A stretch of DNA of 64,000 bases. Origin: CAZBDV01 sp964490765 (GTDB lineage Bacteria > Cloacimonadota > Cloacimonadia > Cloacimonadales > JAJBBL01). Both the position numbers and the translations under genes were made by a program. Below the pieces are notes generated by a model, which was given only the letters and a program-made list of their open reading frames with translations, had not been told where the DNA came from and searched no databases. The stretch covers positions 1 through 64,000 of the forward strand of contig CAZBDV010000008.1 of NCBI GenBank assembly GCA_964490765.1. The letters run 5' to 3'. Below, piece after piece: positions 37,528 to 46,428 of the stretch; the stretch's first letter is position 1, and each line of letters opens with the position of its first letter.

Positions 37528-38847
37528 TTATAGCTCTTTACCAAGGATTATATCTCTGGTAACTTGATCCTCTGACTTCGGCTCTTCTGCAACAATCCGG
37601 TAGGCTGCCAGAATCCTTTTAACGGTATATAATCCCTTATCACGATCAGCACAGAATACTTTCCCTATCTCTGCTCCTTTTTCAATTCGCTCACCTATTT
37701 TGGGTGTAAGGTACGCTCCTGCTGCATGATCAAGAGGGGAATCGATCTTCTTTCTTCCCGCTCCGATATGCAGTAATGAATAACCGATCTGCTGGCAATC
37801 GATGGCCTCGACCCACCCATCTCTCTCTGCTCTGATGGGGATCGTCTCTTTGCTCCGCGGTAGTTTTGACACATCGTCACAGATACTGGAATCACCTCCC
37901 TGTGCTTCGATAAAAGCAGCAAAACGTTCCAGAGCCCTACCGGAAGAGAGAGCCTCTTTCATCTTGTCAGCTGCTTCATCCTCGGCGGTAGCATTGCCTG
38001 AAAGGATTAGCATCCTGGTTACCAGATAACGTGTCAGGGAGTCGATATCAGGAATATTCTTGCCCTGCAGATATTCAATAGTCTCTCTAACCTCAAGGGC
38101 GTTACCGATATAATATCCGAGTGGAGCGTTCATATTGGAGTAAACGATATTGATCTTCTGCCCTAACTTTTCGCCTGTCCTCTTGAGCAGAGCTCCCAGT
38201 TTTCTGGCTGTCTCTATATCCTTTATGAATGCCCCTGTTCCTACCTTCAGATCGATTACCAGATTTTGAGCGCCCTCAGCAACTTTCTTACTGATGATAC
38301 TCGCCGTAATGAGTGGTAAGCTCTCTACTGTTCCGGTAACGTCTCGTAAAGCATATATCTTCCTGTCTGCTGGTACGAGCTCTTTCGATTGGCTGATGAT
38401 CGAGAAACCTACCTGCTCTATTACTTTGCGAAACTGCTTTTCATTGAGGTCAGTTCGGAAGCCGGGGATGGATTCAAGTTTATCGAGTGTTCCGCCAGTG
38501 TGGCCCAAACCTCTACCTGATATCATAGGAATTATAGCACCGCAAGCAGCGGCCAGGGGTGCGAGCATCAGGCTGATTTTGTCACCAACCCCCCCGGTTG
38601 AATGCTTATCGACAGTGTTCAGAGAAGACGAAAATTCTATAGTCTTGCCCGATGCTATATAGATCTCTGTCAGATCCTGGACCTCTTCTTCATCCATTCC
38701 CTTCAGAAACAGGGCCATCAGAAAAGCTGACATCTGATAATCAGGAAGAGAGCCATCTATATATCCCCTCACGATGGCTTCCAACTCCTTTCTCTTCAGC
38801 TTCTCACCAGAACGTTTCTTGATAATCAACTCTACCGGATTGTCCAT
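37528..38847 (-). CDS. Pyrimidine-nucleoside/thymidine phosphorylase
   Basis: Phosphorolysis of thymidine or uridine to free base and (deoxy)ribose-1-phosphate. 439 residues, as in the deoA/pdp family. Signatures are the phosphate-binding KHSTGGVGDKISL near residue 82, SGRGLGHTGGTLDKLESIPGF, and DLKVGTGAFIKD. The C-terminal PYNP domain (LTPKIGERIEKGAEIGKVF) is present. Thymidine-only and broad-specificity enzymes cannot be told apart by eye, so no symbol is given. AGGGGGCG precedes the ATG. It follows an aminotransferase gene on the same strand with a 29-bp gap. Confidence 0.93.
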   Translation of the reverse strand: MDNPVELIIKKRSGEKLKRKELEAIVRGYIDGSLPDYQMSAFLMALFLKGMDEEEVQDLTEIYIASGKTIEFSSSLNTVDKHSTGGVGDKISLMLAPLAAACGAIIPMISGRGLGHTGGTLDKLESIPGFRTDLNEKQFRKVIEQVGFSIISQSKELVPADRKIYALRDVTGTVESLPLITASIISKKVAEGAQNLVIDLKVGTGAFIKDIETARKLGALLKRTGEKLGQKINIVYSNMNAPLGYYIGNALEVRETIEYLQGKNIPDIDSLTRYLVTRMLILSGNATAEDEAADKMKEALSSGRALERFAAFIEAQGGDSSICDDVSKLPRSKETIPIRAERDGWVEAIDCQQIGYSLLHIGAGRKKIDSPLDHAAGAYLTPKIGERIEKGAEIGKVFCADRDKGLYTVKRILAAYRIVAEEPKSEDQVTRDIILGKEL

Positions 38848-38876
38848 ATCGCCCCCTAATTTGTTTTGTTAAACGA

Positions 38877-40082
38877 TTAAATCTGGAATACTTCTGCCAG
38901 TCGCCTGATCCCCTCTTCAATCTGCTCTGAGGAGGGATAGGAGAAATTGAGGCGTAATCCATTATACTTCTCATAACCGGTTGGATAAAATTTGCTGCCA
39001 GGTATATAGGCAATCTTCTTCTCCAGTCCCTTTTCAAAGAGTAGGTCACTGTTCATCCCCTCAGGTAGATCTATCCAGATGAACATACCACCATCAGGCT
39101 CCGTCCAGCTTATACTATCGGGCATGCAGGACTGGAGAGAAGAGATCATCATATCTCTGAGCGGCCTATAAAGGTTAACTATCTTCTCGATCTGCGCAGG
39201 TAGGAGATTATTGTTCAAATATCTGGCAACAGCTTGCTGAGCTATACGCTCCGTTGTTACATTGATCTTCTGTGACCAGGAGTTCATATAAGCTATAATA
39301 TCCTTGTGCGCAAGGACATAGGCAATTCTCAAACCGGGACCGAGCAGTTTGGAAAAGGAACGGACTGTTATCACAACTTCTCTGTTATTGAAATCCTTCC
39401 GGGAAATAATACTCAGGCTTTCGACACTCTCTCCATTATAACGCAATCTGCTGTACGGATCATCCTCGAGTATTATTATATTGTTCTCGATAGCGATACG
39501 GATCAACTCCGTCCTTCTCTGACGACTCATTGTTATACCACTCGGATTTTGGAAGTCAGGTATGGTGTAAATCAATTTGATTCTCTTACCTTCTTTTTTC
39601 AATTCTTTGATCTTTTCTTCCAACTCGACAGTATCAATTCCGTTATTATCCATTGAAACCGGTACTATTTCAGCTCCTATTGCTTCAAAGCTGACCAGAG
39701 AACCGAGAAAAGATGGGGATTCAGATATTATACAGTCTCCAGGTTCGATAAAGGTGCGCAATGCATAGTATATTCCGTTGGTAGCTCCGTTACAAATATG
39801 AATCTCATCAGGCTCAAATAAGAAATCTTCTAAGCTGGTAATAGTCTCTTTCAATTCTCTGTCGCCACCACTCGAGCCATACTGCAGAGCATCTTCACCA
39901 TCTTCCATGATCACTTGATAAAAGAGTTCTGCCAATTCTTTACCGGGGAAAGATTTAGCTGAAGGAAATCCACCAGCAAAAGAGATAAGGCCAGGCACCC
40001 CCTTAGTCATCTCTACCAATTCTCTAATCATTGAAGACTTCATACTGAGTGTTTGATCGTTGCATAACGATTTGATGTTCAT
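38877..40082 (-). CDS. PLP-dependent aminotransferase, class I/II (LysN/2-aminoadipate type)
   Basis: A 401-residue fold-type I aminotransferase. It has GLISFAGGFPSAKSFP at the N-terminus, the nucleotide-like turn GATNGIYYALRTF, the Asn/Asp pair in YTIPDFQNPSG and EDDPYSRLRYNGE, and the PLP lysine in SFSKLLGPGLRIAY near residue 238. This is the MocR-like/LysN group that includes 2-aminoadipate, aromatic and branched-chain transaminases. The substrate is not determined; amino-acid fermentation fits the organism. There is no N-terminal GntR domain. GAGGAG lies five bases before the ATG. Confidence 0.9.
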   Translation of the reverse strand: MNIKSLCNDQTLSMKSSMIRELVEMTKGVPGLISFAGGFPSAKSFPGKELAELFYQVIMEDGEDALQYGSSGGDRELKETITSLEDFLFEPDEIHICNGATNGIYYALRTFIEPGDCIISESPSFLGSLVSFEAIGAEIVPVSMDNNGIDTVELEEKIKELKKEGKRIKLIYTIPDFQNPSGITMSRQRRTELIRIAIENNIIILEDDPYSRLRYNGESVESLSIISRKDFNNREVVITVRSFSKLLGPGLRIAYVLAHKDIIAYMNSWSQKINVTTERIAQQAVARYLNNNLLPAQIEKIVNLYRPLRDMMISSLQSCMPDSISWTEPDGGMFIWIDLPEGMNSDLLFEKGLEKKIAYIPGSKFYPTGYEKYNGLRLNFSYPSSEQIEEGIRRLAEVFQI

Positions 40083-40268
40083 TCTAACTCCTCTATGTTA
40101 TTATTTTGCTAATTATTATCATATATGAGCTTAAAGAGTCAGCTACCCAAGCTCAACTCTAATTAATCCAAAAAGAGGTTTAACATAGTTAAGTCAATAA
40201 AAAATGACTTGTCAAAAAGGGATTGCCATACGAACTTAACCAATAAAAGCGAGACTATTGAGGGAGAG

Positions 40269-41021
40269 ATGTTAGATAAGCCAGTTGCAGTAATTCCAGC
40301 AAGAATGGGATCCGAGAGATTACCCGGTAAACCTTTGAGGTTATTGGGTGATAAGCCACTGATAAGATGGGTTTACGAAGCAGCTCAAAAGAGTGATCTC
40401 TTCAGAAAGATAATCGTTCTGACCGATAGCATAGAGATATCTCGTTGTGTAGAGGGATTTGGTGGCTCTTCCTTTCTTACCCCTGTGGATTGTAATTCCG
40501 GAACCGAAAGAATACTGACTGTCAGAGAAAAACTTGAGGGCAATATTATCGTCAATATACAGGGAGATGAACCCTTTATCGACAAGGGCTCATTAACCAG
40601 GCTGATCAGGGTATTCGATAACCCTGAAATCGGGCTGGCCTCTCTGATGCAGAGAGCAAGCTATACAGAAGAGTTGCATGATCCGAACATCGTAAAAGTT
40701 ACCGTTGACAGAGAAAACTCAGCCCTCTACTTCTCAAGAGCATTGATTCCCCATTGCCGAACAGAGAATAACAGGGATAACATCTCTTATTTCAAACATA
40801 TAGGTATCTATGCCTACCGTAAAACTCTTCTGGATTCTCTTGCTCTGATGCAACCTGGTAAGCTGGAAGCTATAGAAAACCTGGAACAACTGAGATGGCT
40901 GGAAAATGGACTTAAGATCAAAATGGTGGAGACTGATTATAACGGATGGGGGATTGATACAGCAGAGGATTTATTGAAAGCAGAGGAAAAGATAAGTATG
41001 AAAGAGCCGAGATCTAAATAG
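40269..41021 (+). CDS. kdsB: 3-deoxy-manno-octulosonate cytidylyltransferase
   Basis: Activates Kdo as CMP-Kdo for lipopolysaccharide core synthesis, evidence for an LPS-bearing outer membrane. 250 residues from the ATG at 40269, the usual length. A TTG 20 codons earlier would add non-family residues. Motifs are VIPARMGSERLPGKPL, the CTP-site NIQGDEPFID and GIYAYRKTLL, and the C-terminal IKMVETDYNGWGIDTAEDL. GAGGGAG lies close upstream. It is convergent with the FapA gene, only 2 bp between stop codons. Confidence 0.96.
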   Translation: MLDKPVAVIPARMGSERLPGKPLRLLGDKPLIRWVYEAAQKSDLFRKIIVLTDSIEISRCVEGFGGSSFLTPVDCNSGTERILTVREKLEGNIIVNIQGDEPFIDKGSLTRLIRVFDNPEIGLASLMQRASYTEELHDPNIVKVTVDRENSALYFSRALIPHCRTENNRDNISYFKHIGIYAYRKTLLDSLALMQPGKLEAIENLEQLRWLENGLKIKMVETDYNGWGIDTAEDLLKAEEKISMKEPRSK

Positions 41022-41023
41022 AG

Positions 41024-42382
41024 CTAAATATATGTCTTCCTGTTGGTTACCATCTTGTTATTGCTTATATAGAAACTGACACCGTTAAAATCGCTATCCA
41101 GTACCCGATAATATTGTAACATCCGAATATAAGTCCCTGTCAAGATTCTGCGACCGACTTCGATCTTATTATCCTGATATTCGGTAACGGTAAATCTCCG
41201 TAGAAGATATTCTTTCAACTCTGCCAGCTCTTCCTGCAGTTCCTCGATTGTATCCTTATTTGTTAACGGGTTTCTCTGTAATCTATCAATTCGCCGTTTG
41301 AGGAAAGCTATCAACTCTTTCGTAAAGGGGGCGATGCTGATTATCAGTTTGGATTTTTGTTCTGCTGTGTGAGTACAATCTCTCAGCTTTATCGTTTTGC
41401 CAGCATAGATCTTACAATTATGACATTCAGAAACTCTACTGTCATTAATAACACTCCCTTCGGCAATCAGGAGAGAATAATCTGCTCTATCCTCAATTTG
41501 TATATCATTGCCACTGCAAATACGGCATTTAACCAATGAGTTCACTACCACCGAATTGAGTGAGATTACTGCTGTATTTAGAATTTTTCCCTGAGAAATA
41601 GTTTTCCCCTCGATATAAAGGCTACACTGTTTGATACTTCCCGTGACGAGCAGGTCACCTTTAAGATTAAGACATCCTGGTCCTGTCAGGTTTCCGTGAA
41701 TGATCAAATTACCGTATATTACATAGTCGCGTCTTGAGACAAGAGAGTATCTTCTGCTTCGTTGAATTCCCGGTCTGGTAATATTTACCTCTCCATATAA
41801 TTCTATACGGTTGCGGATGGATAATCTACCCTTCTCGTCTAAATAGAGATAACCATCTGCAACTGCTACGTATTGTCCGTTTTCATCATCGTAGATAACA
41901 TTCTCTCCGGCATAGCATCGGCAAAGCTCGATTTTATTGGGCGGTAAGTGTTTCAGATTTCCCAGAATATCCATTCCCTCTTTGCCTGAATCGGTAGCAT
42001 GAAAAGTGCCTAGAGGGGTATCACGCGTAACTTTTAACTTGTCTTCCAGGTCCGTAAAACGGAGACGGTTACTGAAAAGCAGATTCCGGTCTATCATTTC
42101 GCCCTTTACCAGAAGGTTGAAATTGGCTTTGGGCAACATAAAGGGCGTCCCTCTTGCCAGAAGAAACGGTCTGCCCCTTTCCAAGTTGATCTTCTCTCTT
42201 TCTCTGAAGAGTTTAGCCTCTTCGAAACCGGATACTATAGCAGCCTGCTCCAGAATGCTCAAAAGCTCATTTTCATTGTAGAAAGGCATCTCTTTACTTA
42301 AGGTTAAATGAGCTTCCATCCCACTCGAGTCTACCGAAAGTAATATCGTTCTGTCAGAGTTGTAGTAATATCTCTCAGCCAT
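41024..42382 (-). CDS. FapA (DUF342) family protein
   Basis: A 452-residue cytoplasmic protein. The central right-handed beta-helix-like region (about 150-330) has many short repeated beta turns (GNLIIHGNLTGPGCLNLKGDLLVTGSI), typical of the flagellar assembly protein A family. A C-terminal coiled-coil segment lies at about 350-400 (KRRIDRLQRNPLTNKDTIEELQEELAELKEYL). The N-terminal GTPFMLPKANFNLLVKGEMIDRN segment is also family-like. The biological role is unclear and no flagellar genes are nearby. Its start overlaps the pgeF stop by 8 bp, so translation is coupled. Confidence 0.85.
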   Translation of the reverse strand: MAERYYYNSDRTILLSVDSSGMEAHLTLSKEMPFYNENELLSILEQAAIVSGFEEAKLFREREKINLERGRPFLLARGTPFMLPKANFNLLVKGEMIDRNLLFSNRLRFTDLEDKLKVTRDTPLGTFHATDSGKEGMDILGNLKHLPPNKIELCRCYAGENVIYDDENGQYVAVADGYLYLDEKGRLSIRNRIELYGEVNITRPGIQRSRRYSLVSRRDYVIYGNLIIHGNLTGPGCLNLKGDLLVTGSIKQCSLYIEGKTISQGKILNTAVISLNSVVVNSLVKCRICSGNDIQIEDRADYSLLIAEGSVINDSRVSECHNCKIYAGKTIKLRDCTHTAEQKSKLIISIAPFTKELIAFLKRRIDRLQRNPLTNKDTIEELQEELAELKEYLLRRFTVTEYQDNKIEVGRRILTGTYIRMLQYYRVLDSDFNGVSFYISNNKMVTNRKTYI

Positions 42383-43073
42383 TACACATTCCCATGATAG
42401 CTATCTGACGCTTTGTCGTCTTATCTCTCCGATACGAGTGATAGTTATGATCCTCGAAAGTGCAAATGGGATAATCGAAAACACGTTTCTCGCTGACACC
42501 ATGGACCATCAACTGATGCTTTACAACTTTACGGAGATCTAATGTGGGATATCGCTGCTCTATTTCTGTATTGGAAACAAATTTCTCGAAGATATCGTCC
42601 GAAACCTCATAATGCTCACCACAGATAGAAGGGCCTAATGCGACATATAAATCAGAGGGTTCACTCAGGTATATTCTATTTAACCTGGAGATCGTTTTCC
42701 CGACTATATTCTGTTCAGTTCCTTTTCTCCCTGAATGGACACCAGCTATAACCTTTTTTTTCTTATCATAAATTAAAATTGGGATGCAGTCTGCATACTT
42801 TACTGCTAGATAAAGACCGGGAGTATCAGTTACGAGAGCATCTACATCAGGAAATACGTTTGGAGATTCTTTGGTTCTATTCGCTGAAAGGTCAAACGGT
42901 AGAACGGCAATACCATCTCCGTGTACCTGTTCGGCAAACCAGAGATTCTCAAGTTTTATACTCGCTGCATTATACATCACTTGTTTCTCTCTCAATATGG
43001 AATCATATTCATAAGAGCTATTACCAAATCCAGCTATTATACCTTCTAAGTTGTGAAAGGGGATTAATAACAC
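42375..43073 (-). CDS. pgeF: Peptidoglycan editing factor PgeF (YfiH/laccase-domain)
   Basis: A 232-residue laccase-domain protein. Known members hydrolyse mis-incorporated amino acids from UDP-MurNAc or act on purine nucleosides. The metal triad is visible: His in AEQVHGDG, Cys in KYADCIPILIYD and His in AGVHSGRKGT. Two of these motifs differ from the usual TADCVP and HAGWRGT (Tyr for Thr, and Ser-Gly-Arg-Lys for Ala-Gly-Trp-Arg). It starts with GTG, with GGGAGG six bases upstream; an overlapping ATG lies in another frame. Cytoplasmic. First gene of the pair with the FapA protein. Confidence 0.88.
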   Translation of the reverse strand: MLLIPFHNLEGIIAGFGNSSYEYDSILREKQVMYNAASIKLENLWFAEQVHGDGIAVLPFDLSANRTKESPNVFPDVDALVTDTPGLYLAVKYADCIPILIYDKKKKVIAGVHSGRKGTEQNIVGKTISRLNRIYLSEPSDLYVALGPSICGEHYEVSDDIFEKFVSNTEIEQRYPTLDLRKVVKHQLMVHGVSEKRVFDYPICTFEDHNYHSYRRDKTTKRQIAIMGMCNG

Positions 43074-43241
43074 TCATTACCTCCCATTATTTCAGGGATT
43101 ATGATCGGTTCACAGTCAGCAATAATCATCTTGAATCTCTGTAATCTTTATCTCTGTCGATATTTCGTTCCGTCTCTCTTTGAAGAGCCAGATATCTGCT
43201 AATTATTCCGAATATAATGAGAAGTAATCTATACGTAAACT

Positions 43242-43760
43242 CTATACTTTATTACTTAACTCGTTAGTCAAAAACTGAACAACCTCTTTTGTAGAAGTTC
43301 CCGGAGTGAATATTGCTTTAAAGCCCTTTTCTTTGAGAAGAGGTATGTCATCTTCTGGTATTACTCCACCACCGAAGAGAAGAATGTCATCGATATCTTT
43401 CTCTTTCAACAGGTCTGCTACTTTAGAGAATAAAAAGTTATGAGCACCGGATAGCAGGCTCAATCCTATAGCGTCTACATCTTCCTGAATTGCAGCAGCA
43501 ACTATCTGTTCAGGAGTTTGTCTGATCCCTGTATATATAACTTCCATACCGGCATCTCTCAATGCTCTCGCTATATACTTTGCTCCCCGGTCATGTCCAT
43601 CTAAACCCGGTTTCCCGATTAGAACTCTAATCTTCTTCATCTCTGCAATACCTCCAGAATCAGAAAGAAATTTCTCACTAAGCACTCTTTCGTCAACTGT
43701 TTTTTTATTCCGACTGAGAAAAAGGTTATAATCTTCGTGGTTATTGAATTTTATTGACAT
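43242..43760 (-). CDS. Free-standing cobalamin-binding domain protein (methylmalonyl-CoA mutase C-terminal type)
   Basis: The 130-residue C-terminal part is a B12-binding Rossmann domain of the methylmalonyl-CoA mutase small-subunit type: KIRVLIGKPGLDGHDRGAKYIARAL with the base-off DxHxxG motif (DGHDRG), then GLSLLSGAHNF and LFGGGVIPEDD. A separate catalytic subunit must supply the barrel; it is not in the window. A 40-residue N-terminal extension of unknown role precedes the domain. Two starts are possible, each with a ribosome binding site: ATG 43760 (AGGAT) and ATG 43640 (GGAGG, spacing 10), the latter giving a classic 132-residue subunit. It is divergent from purA with 43 bp between. Confidence 0.88.
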   Translation of the reverse strand: MSIKFNNHEDYNLFLSRNKKTVDERVLSEKFLSDSGGIAEMKKIRVLIGKPGLDGHDRGAKYIARALRDAGMEVIYTGIRQTPEQIVAAAIQEDVDAIGLSLLSGAHNFLFSKVADLLKEKDIDDILLFGGGVIPEDDIPLLKEKGFKAIFTPGTSTKEVVQFLTNELSNKV

Positions 43761-43803
43761 AAGAGCTATCCTTTCTTAAAAGGAAAGAGAATACTTAGAG
43801 AGG

Positions 43804-45072
43804 ATGAATATTTCAATGAGTTCAACAGCTGTTATAGGTGGTTTTTTTGGCGACGAAGCGAAAGCTAAGATAGTTGATGTCCTAGCCAGGGATGTTGATG
43901 CCGTTGTCCGGTTTCAAGGTGGCAATAATGCCGGTCACACAATAAATGTAGGCAAAGAAAAGTATATTCTACATCTGGTACCTGCTGGTATCTTTTATAA
44001 CAAGACGATCTGTATGATCGGGAGTGGGGTAGTAGTGGACCCTTATGCCCTGAAAGAAGAGATAACACTTTTAAAAGAAAGGGGAATCAAGTTCTCTGGG
44101 CGCTTCTTCATAGATCCCCGAGCTCATGTGGTACTCCCGTTACATAAAGAACTCGATACAAGACAGGAGAGACAAGCCAAAAAGGCAAAAATCGGAACTA
44201 CCGGAAGAGGTATTGGACCCTGCTATGCAGATAAGGTATCCAGAATAGGGATCCGGATGCTCGATATACTGAAACCGGATATTCTCACAGATAAGCTTAC
44301 TGCATTATATAAGTATCATAGAAAAAGAACCAGTCATGCTGATATTAAGAGTCTGGCCAAGAGCTTACTTGTATGTGGAGACTATCTTGTAGATTATATA
44401 GCCCAGATACCGTTTATACTCGATGATTATTATCGCGACAGGAAATCAATCCTCTTCGAAGGTGCTCAGGGGACACTATTAGATCTCGATTATGGGAGCT
44501 ATCCATTTGTTACTTCATCAAATACTACCTCCGGAGCAATAGCGAGTAGCCTTGGCTTCTCTCCCCAAAAACTCGATCGTATTGTTGGTGTTTTTAAGAG
44601 CTATATTACCCGTGTAGGTAACGGTCCTCTGGTTACAGAACTGCGAGACGAAACAGGAGAATTGATAAGAGAAAAGGGTAATGAATACGGCTCATCAACT
44701 GGAAGACCCCGTCGATGTGGCTGGTTTGATGCTGTTGCCGCCAGGTTTTCAACTATGATTAATGGCTTCGATGAAATAGCACTAACACTGCTCGATGTTC
44801 TACAGGGTTTTGAGACTTTGAAGATCTGTCATTCCTATTCGGTTAATGATAAAAACTACAGGCAGTATCCACCCGATACTGAAACACTGACTATTGCTAA
44901 ACCGGTATATAGCGAATTGCCCGGTTGGGAAGAAGATATAACTAAAGTCAGAAAGTTTGCTGATCTGCCACTCAACGCCCGGAGATATGTGAAAGAGATA
45001 GAAGAATTGCTGGAAGTAAAGGTCAGTATATTATCTGTAGGTCCTGAAAGGGAACAGACAATATTTCTTTGA
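43804..45072 (+). CDS. purA: Adenylosuccinate synthetase
   Basis: Catalyses IMP + Asp + GTP to adenylosuccinate in AMP synthesis. About 422 residues, matching the family. Conserved blocks are FQGGNNAGHTI, GTTGRGIGPCYADKVSRIG, LFEGAQGTLLDLDYGSYPFVTSSNTT, TRVGNGPLVTELRD and GSSTGRPRRCGWFDAV. The N-terminal signature, normally WGDEGKGK, reads FGDEAKAK; the catalytic Asp and both lysines remain. The 43804 ATG directly abuts GAGAGG. ATG 43816 (MSSTAVIGG) resembles typical family starts more and may be the real one. Cytoplasmic. Confidence 0.94.
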   Translation: MNISMSSTAVIGGFFGDEAKAKIVDVLARDVDAVVRFQGGNNAGHTINVGKEKYILHLVPAGIFYNKTICMIGSGVVVDPYALKEEITLLKERGIKFSGRFFIDPRAHVVLPLHKELDTRQERQAKKAKIGTTGRGIGPCYADKVSRIGIRMLDILKPDILTDKLTALYKYHRKRTSHADIKSLAKSLLVCGDYLVDYIAQIPFILDDYYRDRKSILFEGAQGTLLDLDYGSYPFVTSSNTTSGAIASSLGFSPQKLDRIVGVFKSYITRVGNGPLVTELRDETGELIREKGNEYGSSTGRPRRCGWFDAVAARFSTMINGFDEIALTLLDVLQGFETLKICHSYSVNDKNYRQYPPDTETLTIAKPVYSELPGWEEDITKVRKFADLPLNARRYVKEIEELLEVKVSILSVGPEREQTIFL

Positions 45073-45152
45073 TGAAAGCAGAGCAAAGCGTTATATTATA
45101 TTTAGAATTTCTACTGCTTATCGATTATAATCGAATATAAACAGGAGGCGAG

Positions 45153-46397
45153 ATGAGAATAAGAATCATACTCCTCACGATACTATTAAGCTTATGCCTG
45201 GCCAATATGGCGGGTTATGACGAAAACAATCCACCCGATCATATAGCTCCCGATTTTCTGGCAGCTTTCTACGATCATTATTCAGTGAATCTTCTGAATG
45301 CCAGTTCTCTTGGGATGGGTGGCGCTACTGTTGCCATTCAGGGTGGAGTCGAGAACGCAATGACCAATCCGGCAGCCTTTAAGACTGATCAGTTAACCAT
45401 ATACTTCGAAGGGATGGGTAAGAGCTCGACAAGGGAGATGAACAGTTATCTGGAATACGAAGAGCCTGAAGAAATTAAACGTTCAGAAAGAGAGGCTGCT
45501 GAAAGTCAAAAGTTTGAGACTGGTATTCCGGCAGGTATATTAGGTATGGGTTTATCTCCGGCACCCTTTATGTCTCTCGGTGTCAGCTTATCTATACCAC
45601 AGACTATACGCTATAACATTCTGGAGAGAAGATTACCTACCGGTGCTTTTGTTGACCGTTACCCTACGATGGTAAATTATCAGACTGCGTTAACGATAAC
45701 AGGTCATATCGACGAGCTAAGTATCGGAATGAATGTAATCTACAATTACTATACATTCCGGGAAATGAGATTGATTGCTCCTCATTTTGATAATGTCAGA
45801 TATGAAAAGGGGGTGTTCCGTTTCCAGCCAGGTGCTTTCTATGAAAAAGACAGATTTGCTTTTGGAGTTACCTACACCTTTGCTGCAGAGGAGGAGATAA
45901 GAATGGGTAATCAAGAGCCCTATTATCACATCTATGATATGCATTTCCCCGCTTCTTTTGAAGCTGGTACTTCCTACAGATACAGTGATGATCTCACAGT
46001 TGCCCTTGCTTTCGAATATGAGATGACTAGTGAACAATACGGGCAATTCGATGACAGACTAAAGATGAAGATTGGTTTCGAGAAGCAGTTCGAGGAATAT
46101 GCTCTTCGTGGCGGACTTATAAGTATTCCTGGCGTATATGAAGGTGCTTTCGCTATTCCGATAGATGAGCATACACCACCTGGAGACTTTATCTACGATC
46201 CTCTTCCTTATGATTATGGTGTAGTGAATAAGGCAGACCAATTACTTATAACCGGTGGGTTCACATACTATTTAAACGACATTGATATTAACCTGACATT
46301 TGCTAAGGATGTATTACAGAATATGGATCTCTTTCAAATAGCAGGTTCAGTTAATCTTAAACTGGGACAGATATTAGCACGAAGTGCGTCCAGATAG
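45153..46397 (+). CDS. Outer-membrane beta-barrel protein, PorV/FadL-like
   Basis: A 414-residue exported protein with a signal peptide (IRIILLTILLSLCLANMA). The N-terminal motif SSLGMGGATVAIQGGVENAMTNPAAF is typical of PorV/UPF0164 and FadL-type barrels. Alternating aromatic/polar beta strands run through the rest. PorV is an accessory factor of T9SS in Bacteroidetes; assigning that role here is an inference from similarity and from T9SS cargo in the window. AGGAGG lies just before the ATG. It is followed 31 bp later by a P-loop ATPase gene on the same strand. Confidence 0.7.
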   Translation: MRIRIILLTILLSLCLANMAGYDENNPPDHIAPDFLAAFYDHYSVNLLNASSLGMGGATVAIQGGVENAMTNPAAFKTDQLTIYFEGMGKSSTREMNSYLEYEEPEEIKRSEREAAESQKFETGIPAGILGMGLSPAPFMSLGVSLSIPQTIRYNILERRLPTGAFVDRYPTMVNYQTALTITGHIDELSIGMNVIYNYYTFREMRLIAPHFDNVRYEKGVFRFQPGAFYEKDRFAFGVTYTFAAEEEIRMGNQEPYYHIYDMHFPASFEAGTSYRYSDDLTVALAFEYEMTSEQYGQFDDRLKMKIGFEKQFEEYALRGGLISIPGVYEGAFAIPIDEHTPPGDFIYDPLPYDYGVVNKADQLLITGGFTYYLNDIDINLTFAKDVLQNMDLFQIAGSVNLKLGQILARSASR

Positions 46398-46428
46398 TAT
46401 AGAGTAGAAGAAAAAGGAGCGACGCTGA

